Shown here in pieces: positions 42,501 to 49,266 of a stretch of DNA of 52,204 nucleotides. The position numbers and the translations under genes were made by a program. The notes under the pieces are model-generated. The model was given only the letters and a program-made list of their open reading frames with translations. It did not search any database and was not told where the DNA came from. The stretch is from assembly GCA_002386465.1 (NCBI GenBank), contig DGIT01000014.1:1-52204 (forward strand), given 5' to 3'. Numbering within the stretch: the first letter of the stretch is position 1; each line of letters starts with the position of its first letter. Source of the DNA: Burkholderiales bacterium UBA4615 (GTDB lineage: Bacteria; Pseudomonadota; Gammaproteobacteria; Burkholderiales; Burkholderiaceae_E).

Positions 42501-44829
42501 CGATCCCCTGCTGGTCGAACAAGCCGAGACCCTTGCGCAATCCGCCCGCTCAGCGCCGCTGATCGACGAGATCGACCCGGAGCTGCTCAGTCTTTTTGTT
42601 GCCGAGGCCGATGAGCTGCTGCCGCAGATGGGCGATGCCCTTCAGCGCTGGCGCGATCAGCCTGAGGACCGCGAACCATCCGCCGCACTGATGCGCTGGC
42701 TGCATACGGTCAAGGGCAGTGCGCGCATGGCGGGTGCCATGCGGCTGGGGCAGTCGCTGCACGACATGGAAACCCGGATCGAGGCGCTGCCTGCCGACGC
42801 TTCGGCGCCCGTGGTGACCGCACTGATCGACGAGCTGGTCGCCCATCATGACCGCGCACTCGCGCTGTATGAGTCGATGCGCGATGCGCAGCCCGATGCG
42901 GAGCAGACGGGCACGGCACCGGTCGTGTCGGCGGTACCCGATGCGATTGAGCCGCTGGCTGAGCCTGATGCAAGCCCTGCACCGCCAGTTGCTGGTCGGC
43001 CCGCCACATCGCGCGCCTTGGTGCGCGTGCGTGCCGATCTGCTGGATCGTCTGGTCAATGAGGCCGGCGAAGTTTCGATTGCCCGCGCGCGATTGGACAA
43101 CGAGCTCACCGGTATTCGCCAATCCATGGGCGAGCTGGCCGAAAACGTCGCACGCCTGCGCATGCAGCTGCGCGAAATCGAGCTGGCGGCCGATTCGCAG
43201 ATTCAGGCGCGGCATGCCCGCTCCCCTGAAAGCGAGGCCCAGTTCGACCCGCTGGAATTCGATCGCTACACGCGCTTTCAGGAACTGACGCGCATGCTGG
43301 CCGAGTCGGTCAACGACGTGGCGACCGTTCACCAGAATGCCCTACGCGGGCTGGATGAAGCCGGTCGCGACCTTGCGCTGCAAATGCAGTTGACCCGCGA
43401 GTTGCAGCAGGACCTCATGCGTATCCGCATGGTGCGCTTTGGCAGCGTTGCCGACCGCCTGCATCGCGTGGTGCGCCAGGCCTCGGGAGAGCTGGGGCGA
43501 CAGGCACGTCTGGTCCTGGAAGGCGCCGAGACTGAAATTGATCGCGGCGTGCTCGAGCGCATGATGGGGCCGCTTGAGCACATGCTGCGTAACGCGTTGG
43601 CACATGGCATTGAATCGCCCGAGGATCGGCTGGCAGCCGGCAAGGCGGCGATGGGTGTCGTGACGCTTGATGTACGCCAGGAAGGGCATGGCGTGATCAT
43701 GACCGTGACAGACGACGGCCGCGGGCTCGATCTGCCCCGCATCCGCAGCGGCGCCATCGAGCGCGGCGTGATCGCAGCCGATGCGGTGCTGGCCGATCGC
43801 GAACTCGCGCAGCTGATCTTCATGCCCGGATTCACGACCGCCACGCAGGTCAGCACCCTGGCGGGGCGTGGCGTGGGGCTGGATGTGGTGCGCGCCGAGG
43901 TTGCCGCCATGGGCGGACGGATCGAGCTGGAGGGTGCGCCGGGGCAGGGCACGCGCTTCACCGTCCATCTTCCGGTGTCGCTGGCGGTGACGCAGGTGGT
44001 CGTGCTCACCGTGGGCACAACACGCATTGCCGTGGCGGCCAATCTGGTCGAACAGATCATGCCGCTGCGCCCCGACGCACTGGCCCAGGCGTATGCGCGG
44101 CACGCCATGCTGGTGCGTGATGAGGCGGTGCCGCTCTATTTCCTGGGCAGCCTGCTCGAGCTGCCCGACACGTCACCGCTTGCACAGCGCCAGTCGCCGG
44201 TGGTGGTATTGCGTTCCGGCAGCCAGAGCATTGCGTTGCATGTCGATCATGTGGCGCCCAGCCAGGAGGTCGTGGTCAAGCATGTCGGGCCGCAACTGGC
44301 CCGTTTGACTGGCATGGCCGGGGCCACAGTCCTGGGCAATGGCGACATCGTGCTCATTCTGGATCCAGTGCAAATCGCCGCCACCAGCCGCGTCAAGCCG
44401 GCTGGCCTCGGGGATACGGCCAGTTTTGCGCCAACGCGCATTGATGTGGCGCCCACGGTCATGGTGGTGGATGACTCGGTCACGGTGCGCAAGGTCACGC
44501 AGCGGCTTTTGGCCCGTGAGGGCTATCAGGTGGTACTGGCGCGCGACGGCATTGATGCGCTGGGCCAGCTGCAGGACACCATGCCCGATGCGATATTGCT
44601 CGACATCGAAATGCCGCGCATGGATGGCTTCGAGCTTGCGGCGCAGTTACGTGCCGATCCGCGCTGGCAGCACGTGCCGGTCATCATGATTTCCTCGCGC
44701 ACGGCCGACAAGCATCGCGAGCAGGCGCAGTCGCTGGGCGTGACGGCCTTCCTGGGCAAGCCTTACGATGAATCCGAACTGCTCGAGCTCTTGCGCAGCC
44801 ACACGCGACGCAAACAGACCGCAGGCTGA
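39583..44829 (+). CDS. chpA: Chemosensory hybrid histidine kinase ChpA/PilL
   Basis: A 1748-residue CheA-like kinase, coupled to pilJ by an ATGA overlap. The N-terminal ~600 residues are helical, FimL/degenerate Hpt-like, ending in a Pro/Thr/Glu-rich linker. Three Hpt domains with the phosphohistidine follow: His700 (HTLKGSSRMVG), His903 (HTLGGSARLVA) and His1041 (HTVKGSARMAG). Then come a dimerisation segment, the ATPase domain with N-box Asn1337 (LRNALAHGIESPED), G-boxes (DDGRGLDL, GRGVGLDVV), a CheW-like domain and a C-terminal receiver with Asp1674 (LLDIEMPRMDG). It phosphorylates PilG and PilH to control type IV pilus motility. Fewer canonical Hpt sites are visible than in Pseudomonas ChpA. 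Confidence 0.96.
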   Translation: MTVATRDLTALTWCLGEIRESLSRAQSVLEDRLKHPEGTREPGTRSAANWLHQAQGALRFVELHGVATVLQQVEQLLESIDRGNLPLDAQTVALCAGTFAATLEYLEAVCAGSAESAVALFPQYRALLVAQGIERSEPADLYTPDLAPLPTSEYLELPEPVAPDEASAVKAGFERGLLGFLRDPADAVSLQAMLNTATRMQRAQGEPAQRRYWWVASAFLDALRTGALPADLYAKRQVARIQQYLRRAVTEAAPVNDRMLIDMLLLLARAGQGSGLADAVRAAFQLEATVAQDFDAPRFGLLDAHSLQQVRTDTAQAKAAWERFVRGGLHDLPDFAGAAQQLELSMSRLPLAGMRELGGAISALRRPLSTGDARLLEAVSLEVASALLFIDMALEHGARMLPANDARAKELAHRLQSMMREGGASVAAQQLSERSMPDWLRELTREAQERLTTAAFVSELQSNLKACEVRLDAFFRDPQQREPLDGVGAALQQVSGALRLLGHHEAAVGADEMAREVTGLIASPDAPSAQICEHVAHNLGALGFFVDSLRRGDGRGEAFAFSQGPDGFTAHLLQPGAEAPVRPVSRHESRHEPDAPTPSLIDALPLTQDAFTPDTLTPEPPTPDESIELSVPIAEPPSWTAPPETPAPVVQAEGEPDTELLGIFLDEAEDVLQAIEAQRVIIELSPGDREALTTIRRGFHTLKGSSRMVGLPAFGEVAWSLEQTLNTWLAQGLAAQAQGLTLIAQAQHGLQAWVARLRQDPGALEDLSAVQALAAQMRGERAPDDSADLIDLRDAGLTAPVLSTSAEAGDPIDLSSIETPDLPLPEAILQTVNSADEVVASPSGPAEELVRVGERELPVALYRLFLDEADQLLEQLGALQHNWQDADTVVPPSQWLESVRAAHTLGGSARLVALPDVSSAAFSLEDFLQQAASQVPATDGPRTADAAVLRFGEILDRLRAALHQFAAGIEPARDPLLVEQAETLAQSARSAPLIDEIDPELLSLFVAEADELLPQMGDALQRWRDQPEDREPSAALMRWLHTVKGSARMAGAMRLGQSLHDMETRIEALPADASAPVVTALIDELVAHHDRALALYESMRDAQPDAEQTGTAPVVSAVPDAIEPLAEPDASPAPPVAGRPATSRALVRVRADLLDRLVNEAGEVSIARARLDNELTGIRQSMGELAENVARLRMQLREIELAADSQIQARHARSPESEAQFDPLEFDRYTRFQELTRMLAESVNDVATVHQNALRGLDEAGRDLALQMQLTRELQQDLMRIRMVRFGSVADRLHRVVRQASGELGRQARLVLEGAETEIDRGVLERMMGPLEHMLRNALAHGIESPEDRLAAGKAAMGVVTLDVRQEGHGVIMTVTDDGRGLDLPRIRSGAIERGVIAADAVLADRELAQLIFMPGFTTATQVSTLAGRGVGLDVVRAEVAAMGGRIELEGAPGQGTRFTVHLPVSLAVTQVVVLTVGTTRIAVAANLVEQIMPLRPDALAQAYARHAMLVRDEAVPLYFLGSLLELPDTSPLAQRQSPVVVLRSGSQSIALHVDHVAPSQEVVVKHVGPQLARLTGMAGATVLGNGDIVLILDPVQIAATSRVKPAGLGDTASFAPTRIDVAPTVMVVDDSVTVRKVTQRLLAREGYQVVLARDGIDALGQLQDTMPDAILLDIEMPRMDGFELAAQLRADPRWQHVPVIMISSRTADKHREQAQSLGVTAFLGKPYDESELLELLRSHTRRKQTAG

Positions 44830-44861
44830 AAGATGCGCAGAGGGTCGCTTTTTTTTGATTG

Positions 44862-44906
44862 TTTAGTTTGGTCGCTTAGTTTGGTCGCTTAGTTTGGTCA
44901 CTTAGG
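44862..44906 (+). repeat. 13-bp tandem repeat between chpA and the photolyase gene
   Basis: Three 13-bp units (TTTAGTTTGGTCG, CTTAGTTTGGTCG and CTTAGTTTGGTCA, 44862-44900) and a partial fourth (CTTAGG) follow a run of eight T at 44850. The stretch is AT-rich against its surroundings, lies between convergent genes and does not code for protein. Confidence 0.95.
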
Positions 44907-44949
44907 CGAGTCGCCGTTAGACGCTGAAAGGCTCTGTGGGTCGGCGCGC

Positions 44950-46494
44950 CTACGACGCCGTCTTGGCTTTCACCACACCGTAGCGCGCAAGCGTGGTGAG
45001 GCGCGCCTGGGCATGGTCCACCACAGGCAACGGATAATCCCGGCCTACGATGCACCCGGCCTGCAGCTGCTGCGCATGCGGAGCCAGCCAGGGCGCATGA
45101 ATCCACTGCGCCGGCATGCGCGCCAATGCCGGAACATAGCGTCGGATGAAGGCGCCCTGCGGATCAAACTTTTCTGATTGAGTCACCGGATTGAAGATCC
45201 GAAACCAGGGCTGTGCATCGCAGCCGCTTGAGGCCGCCCACTGCCAGCCGCCCACATTCGCCGACTGGTCATAGTCGATCAGCTGTTCTGCAAACCAGCG
45301 CTCACCCCACCGCCAATCCAGCCCCAGGTCCTTGCACAGGAAGGAGGCCACCACCATGCGCAGCCGGTTGTGCATGTAGCCACTCGCACGAATCTGGGCA
45401 ATGGCTGCATCCACCAGCGGGTAGCCGGTGCGACCCTCACACCATGCCGCAAAAAGCGCCTGGGCGTCATCGCCTGTGGCCCATTGAATGGCGTCGTACT
45501 CAGGGCGAAACGAGCGTTGCGTGCTGTGCGGATGATGATGCAGGACCTGAAAGTAAAACTCGCGCCACACCAGCTCAGAGAGCCAGGTGCGCGCACCGTC
45601 TGCGCCCTCTGGTTGGGTGCGCAGGGCCTCGAGCGCTGTGCGCACCAACTCCCGAACCGAGACCGTTCCGAAGCGCAGATGCACTGACAGGTACGAAGGT
45701 CCCTTGATGCCCGGAAAGTCGCGCGCCGTGTGATATCGGCCGATGCGCTCGCGAAAATCATTCAGCAGGGTGTGCGCGCCGGCCTCGCCCGGCACGATGC
45801 CCAGGGCGCCCAGGTTGGCGGGCTCGAATCCGAGTTCGTCCAGCTCCGGCACACCGATGACCGCGCCGCGGCCCACGGCACCCGGTGTCGGCGCAGCCGG
45901 CAGGTCGGCGGGTGGTGCAGCCAGTCTTGCGCAGTCCGATTCGCTGATCGATCGATTGGCCAGAGGTGTCTGCGCAGAGGCGTCATCGCCCAGCGCTTGC
46001 AGACGCTTCATCCAGGCGTTGCGGTACGGCGTGAAGACCGAGAACGGCTTGCCTGCACCCGTGAGCACCTCGTCGGTATCGAAGACCACCTGATCCTTGT
46101 GCAAGCTCAGGCTGCGCCCCTGCGCGGCCAGCAGACCGGCTACGGCCGTATCGCGGCTCACCGCATCGGGTTCGTAATCGCGTGCCGCGTAGACCGTGCT
46201 CACCTGAAGGCGCTGCGCCAGCGTCGCAATCGCCTGGGGTGCCCGGTCGTGCATCACGATCAGCCGCGCGCCGCGCGCTGTCAGCCACTGGTCAATCTCC
46301 TTCAAAGCGCCTTGGATGAATGCAACTCGACGGTCTGCCCGCTGGGTCAGCGCCTCCAGGATGTCCCGGTCAAAGACAAAGGCGCAGTACACCTGACGGC
46401 ACTGCGCCAGGGCCTGATGCAGGGCCGTGTGATCCTGCATGCGCAGGTCGCGTCGCAGCCAGACCAGGCCGCGGTCATGAAGCATGGCGGTCAT
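44950..46494 (-). CDS. phrB: Deoxyribodipyrimidine photolyase
   Basis: A 514-residue class I photolyase/cryptochrome-family enzyme. The N-terminal antenna domain begins LVWLRRDLRMQDHTAL. The FAD domain has WLSELVWREFYFQVLHHHP, TGYPLVDAAIAQIRASGYMHNRLRMVVASFL and the DYDQSANVGGWQWAASSG loop. It splits cyclobutane pyrimidine dimers using blue/near-UV light, with FAD and probably a folate antenna. The start could be at 46494 or the ATG at 46485 (MLHDRGLVW). The insert near residues 190-235 is Ala/Pro-rich. It is single and divergent from yqgE; an inverted repeat with terminator form lies in its leader. Confidence 0.96.
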   Translation of the reverse strand: MTAMLHDRGLVWLRRDLRMQDHTALHQALAQCRQVYCAFVFDRDILEALTQRADRRVAFIQGALKEIDQWLTARGARLIVMHDRAPQAIATLAQRLQVSTVYAARDYEPDAVSRDTAVAGLLAAQGRSLSLHKDQVVFDTDEVLTGAGKPFSVFTPYRNAWMKRLQALGDDASAQTPLANRSISESDCARLAAPPADLPAAPTPGAVGRGAVIGVPELDELGFEPANLGALGIVPGEAGAHTLLNDFRERIGRYHTARDFPGIKGPSYLSVHLRFGTVSVRELVRTALEALRTQPEGADGARTWLSELVWREFYFQVLHHHPHSTQRSFRPEYDAIQWATGDDAQALFAAWCEGRTGYPLVDAAIAQIRASGYMHNRLRMVVASFLCKDLGLDWRWGERWFAEQLIDYDQSANVGGWQWAASSGCDAQPWFRIFNPVTQSEKFDPQGAFIRRYVPALARMPAQWIHAPWLAPHAQQLQAGCIVGRDYPLPVVDHAQARLTTLARYGVVKAKTAS

Positions 46495-46550
46495 GGTGTG
46501 GACGCCTTGAGAGGAGTGAGGGGAAGGGAAGGTGCGTGACCGGAAGGAGC

Positions 46551-46576
46551 AAAAAAGCGCGCTCTGAGGGAGCGCG
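46551..46576 (-). terminator. Terminator-like hairpin in the photolyase leader
   Basis: On the minus strand a 7-bp GC stem (CGCGCTC with GAGCGCG, loop of five) is followed by six T. It lies between the divergent starts of phrB and yqgE, 57 bases upstream of phrB, so no known gene ends there on this strand. It could be an attenuator or a block to antisense transcription out of yqgE. Confidence 0.6.
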
Positions 46577-46577
46577 A

Positions 46578-46606
46578 TTGTGCCGTGAGGGGTGCCCCTT
46601 TACAAT
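46578..46606 (+). promoter_or_regulatory. Sigma-70 promoter of yqgE and the downstream pyr genes
   Basis: TTGTGC (46578-46583), 17 bases, TACAAT (46601-46606). The -10 box ends only six bases before the yqgE ATG at 46613, so transcription would start at or next to the start codon. Confidence 0.68.
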
Positions 46607-46612
46607 CGGGAG

Positions 46613-47194
46613 ATGTCTTCTGTCCCCCCGGCTACTGCGCCCACCGATTTCACCAACCACTTTCTGGTGGCCATGCCTGGCATGACCGACAGCAATTTTG
46701 GGGGTGCGGTGGTCTTTCTGGCCGAACACAGCGCCAAGGGTGCGCTGGGTCTGGTGATCAACCGCCCGATGGAGCTCGACCTGAAGTCGCTCTTCGAGCG
46801 GATCGACCTGAAACTGGAGATCGCGCCGCTGGGCACTTCGCCGGTCTATTTCGGCGGGCCGGTGCAGACCGACCGGGGGTTCGTGCTCCATCAGCCGCTG
46901 GGCACCTGGAATTCCACCGTCACGGTCGGCGACTCTCTGGGCCTGACCTCATCAAAGGATGTGCTGGAAGCCGTGGCATCCGGCGTGGGGCCCTCGCGTT
47001 TGCTGGTCACGCTGGGCTATGCCGGCTGGGGCCCCGGGCAACTTGAAGACGAGATCGCCCGCAACGCCTGGCTGACGGTCAAGGCCGACCCTGACGTCAT
47101 CTTCGAGACCCCGGTGGCGCAGCGCCTCAGTCGCGCCTTTGGTCTGCTGGGTATCGATCCGGCCTTCCTGTCGGCTTCCGCCGGGCATGCCTGA
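46613..47194 (+). CDS. yqgE: YqgE/AlgH family protein
   Basis: A 193-residue DUF179 protein. TNHFLVAMPGMTDSNFGGAVVFLAEHSAKGALGLVINRP is the family N terminus, followed by PVYFGGPVQTDRGFVLH and LGYAGWGPGQLEDEIARNAWL. Its biochemical role is unknown; it is often paired with ruvX (yqgF). I chose the ATG at 46613; a GTG at 46592 would add seven residues but lies inside the promoter. Its stop overlaps the ruvX start region. Confidence 0.96.
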   Translation: MSSVPPATAPTDFTNHFLVAMPGMTDSNFGGAVVFLAEHSAKGALGLVINRPMELDLKSLFERIDLKLEIAPLGTSPVYFGGPVQTDRGFVLHQPLGTWNSTVTVGDSLGLTSSKDVLEAVASGVGPSRLLVTLGYAGWGPGQLEDEIARNAWLTVKADPDVIFETPVAQRLSRAFGLLGIDPAFLSASAGHA

Positions 47195-47654
47195 GGCGGG
47201 CGTTCGCGGCGAGCACGCCCCGAATGCTGCTGAAACCCTGTTGGCGTTCGACTTTGGTGTGCGCCGAATCGGCGTAGCGCTGGGCAATACCCTGACCGGC
47301 TCAGCACGGGCACTGGAAGTGTTCGACAGCGTCCCCACTGACCGTCGTTTTGCACACATTGCCGCGCTGATCCAAGCCTGGCAGCCCGATCGACTGGTGG
47401 TCGGGCGTCCGCTCGATGAAGACGGCACACCCACCGAGACCACGCGTCTGGCAGAACGGTTTGCAAACCAGTTGCGCGGGCGCTTCGGGCTAGTCGTGGA
47501 GCAGGTCGATGAGCGATTTTCGAGTCGCGAGGCTCAGGCTATCATCGCCGATCAGCGACAGTCCCGGCAGGTCAGGCGCGGTCCGATCGAGGACGACGCG
47601 ATCGCAGCCGCCGTGATCCTCGAACAATTCCTCGATGCCAGGCGGCGCGCATGA
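47187..47654 (+). CDS. ruvX: Putative pre-16S rRNA nuclease / Holliday junction resolvase-like YqgF
   Basis: A 155-residue RNase H-fold nuclease. The first catalytic Asp is in LLAFDFGVRRIGVALGN; further motifs are LVVGRPLDEDGTP, VDERFSSREAQ and the C-terminal DDAIAAAVILEQFLD with acidic ligands. In E. coli it trims the 5' end of 16S rRNA. The start at 47187 overlaps yqgE by eight bases, and its stop overlaps pyrR in an ATGA. Confidence 0.95.
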   Translation: MPEAGVRGEHAPNAAETLLAFDFGVRRIGVALGNTLTGSARALEVFDSVPTDRRFAHIAALIQAWQPDRLVVGRPLDEDGTPTETTRLAERFANQLRGRFGLVVEQVDERFSSREAQAIIADQRQSRQVRRGPIEDDAIAAAVILEQFLDARRRA

Positions 47655-48316
47655 CACGTTCCGATTCCGACCCTTCGGCTTCAACCCCTGCATCGGCAAC
47701 AACCGGTGCGCCCATCCCGCAAGCCGAGGCGGTCTATGCAGCACTCAAAGCCCAGGTTTCAGCGCGCCTGGCTGCAGCCACCGCAGGGCATCCCCCCGTG
47801 CTGGTTGGCATTCATACGGGTGGTGCCTGGGTGGCGCAACGGCTGCACCGTGAGCTGTGCCCCGATGCACCACTCGGCTTCCTGTCCAGCGCGTTTCATC
47901 GCGACGATTACTCGGCCCGCGGTCTGCGCACCAGCGGCTCGCGAGGCACCACTCAAATCGACTTTAAAGTCGATGGTGCAGACATCCTGCTGATCGACGA
48001 TGTGCTCTACACCGGACGCACGGTGCGTGCAGCACTCAACGAGCTCTTCGACTACGGCCGCCCCCGTCGGGTCGATCTGGCCGTCATGGTCGATCGCGGT
48101 GGACGCGAGCTCCCGATGCATGCCTCCATGGCGGGCTGCCGGATCGAGTTGAATGCAGGATCCAGCCTCGTGCTCAGTCGTGTGGCCGGGCATCAGGTGC
48201 CCGGTCCCGCGGGCGGAGCACCTCAAGCGCATTCAAGTGTTTCTGCAACGACTTCCGCCGCGCATGGCTCCGATGAGAGCTCCGATCGCTTCACGTTCCA
48301 GCTGGAGGACGCGTAA
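47651..48316 (+). CDS. pyrR: PyrR-like uracil phosphoribosyltransferase/regulator
   Basis: A 221-residue type I phosphoribosyltransferase. The PRPP loop is ILLIDDVLYTGRTVRAAL; VGIHTGGAWVAQRL and LDLAVMVDRGGRELP-like DLAVMVDRGGREL match PyrR. In Gram-positives PyrR binds pyr mRNA to attenuate transcription; here it heads pyrB and pyrC but no attenuator hairpin is apparent, so the regulatory role is open. The N-terminal ~25 and C-terminal ~38 residues are Ser/Ala-rich and disordered. The start overlaps the ruvX stop, and the stop overlaps the pyrB start (TAATG). Confidence 0.93.
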   Translation: MTRSDSDPSASTPASATTGAPIPQAEAVYAALKAQVSARLAAATAGHPPVLVGIHTGGAWVAQRLHRELCPDAPLGFLSSAFHRDDYSARGLRTSGSRGTTQIDFKVDGADILLIDDVLYTGRTVRAALNELFDYGRPRRVDLAVMVDRGGRELPMHASMAGCRIELNAGSSLVLSRVAGHQVPGPAGGAPQAHSSVSATTSAAHGSDESSDRFTFQLEDA

Positions 48317-49266
48317 TGCGCCATCCGCAGCTCAATGAGCACGGCGAACTGCGCCACCTGCTCACCATCGAAGGCCTGCCGCGTGATGTTGTCATGCACA
48401 TCCTGGATACCGCGTCCTCGTTTCTGGAGGTAAGCGATCGGGCGGTCAAAAAGGTGCCGCTGTTGCGTGGGAAGTCGGTGTTCAATCTGTTCTTCGAGAA
48501 CAGCACGCGCACGCGCACCACCTTCGAAATTGCCGCCACGCGCCTGTCGGCCGACGTAGTCAACCTTGATGTGCGCACCTCGTCCACGTCCAAGGGCGAG
48601 TCGCTGCTCGACACCATCGACAACCTCGCTGCGATGAACGCCGACATGTTCGTCGTGCGCCATGCGCAAAGCGGCGCGCCTTACATGATCGCGCAGCATG
48701 TGGGTCCGGGTTTGCATGTGATCAATGCCGGGGATGGCCGGCATGCGCACCCCACGCAGGGGTTGCTCGACATGTACACCATCCGTCACTTCAAGAAGGA
48801 CTTCACGCAACTGCGCGTGGCGGTGGTGGGCGATGTGCTGCATTCGCGGGTGGCACGCAGCGACATTCATGCGCTCACGACGCTGGGTGTGCCTGAGGTG
48901 CGGGCCATCGGGCCGCTCACGCTGCTGCCGCCGGGTCTGGAGCAGATGGGGCTGCGGGTGTTCACCGACATGAAAGAAGGTCTGCGCGATGTCGACGTGA
49001 TCATCATGCTGCGGCTGCAGAACGAACGGATGCGCGGGGCGCTGCTGCCTTCGTCGCAAGAGTATTTCAAGCACTATGGCCTGACCGAAGAAAAGCTGGC
49101 GCTGGCTAAGCCTGATGCGATCGTGATGCATCCGGGTCCGATGAATCGTGGGGTGGAGATCGAGTCGGCGGTGGCCGATGGCCCGCAGTCGGTGATCCTG
49201 TCGCAGGTCACCTTCGGTATTGCGGTGCGCATGGCGGTGATGAGCATTCTCGGAGGTACGCGATGA
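48316..49266 (+). CDS. pyrB: Aspartate carbamoyltransferase catalytic subunit
   Basis: A 316-residue transcarbamoylase for the first committed step of pyrimidine synthesis. Carbamoyl-phosphate motifs are FFENSTRTRTTFE and HAHPTQGLLDMYT; the aspartate side includes VVGDVLHSRVARSDIHAL, MLRLQNERM and MHPGPMNRGVEI. No PyrI regulatory subunit is nearby; instead a PyrC homologue overlaps its stop (ATGA), the arrangement in which the two proteins form a dodecameric complex in Pseudomonas. Confidence 0.98.
   Translation: MRHPQLNEHGELRHLLTIEGLPRDVVMHILDTASSFLEVSDRAVKKVPLLRGKSVFNLFFENSTRTRTTFEIAATRLSADVVNLDVRTSSTSKGESLLDTIDNLAAMNADMFVVRHAQSGAPYMIAQHVGPGLHVINAGDGRHAHPTQGLLDMYTIRHFKKDFTQLRVAVVGDVLHSRVARSDIHALTTLGVPEVRAIGPLTLLPPGLEQMGLRVFTDMKEGLRDVDVIIMLRLQNERMRGALLPSSQEYFKHYGLTEEKLALAKPDAIVMHPGPMNRGVEIESAVADGPQSVILSQVTFGIAVRMAVMSILGGTR

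Noticed and set aside
40666..42540. 624-codon open frame on the minus strand inside chpA
   Set aside because: It is an antisense shadow caused by high GC. The plus-strand frame has clear Hpt domains over the same stretch, and the antisense product has no recognisable domain.
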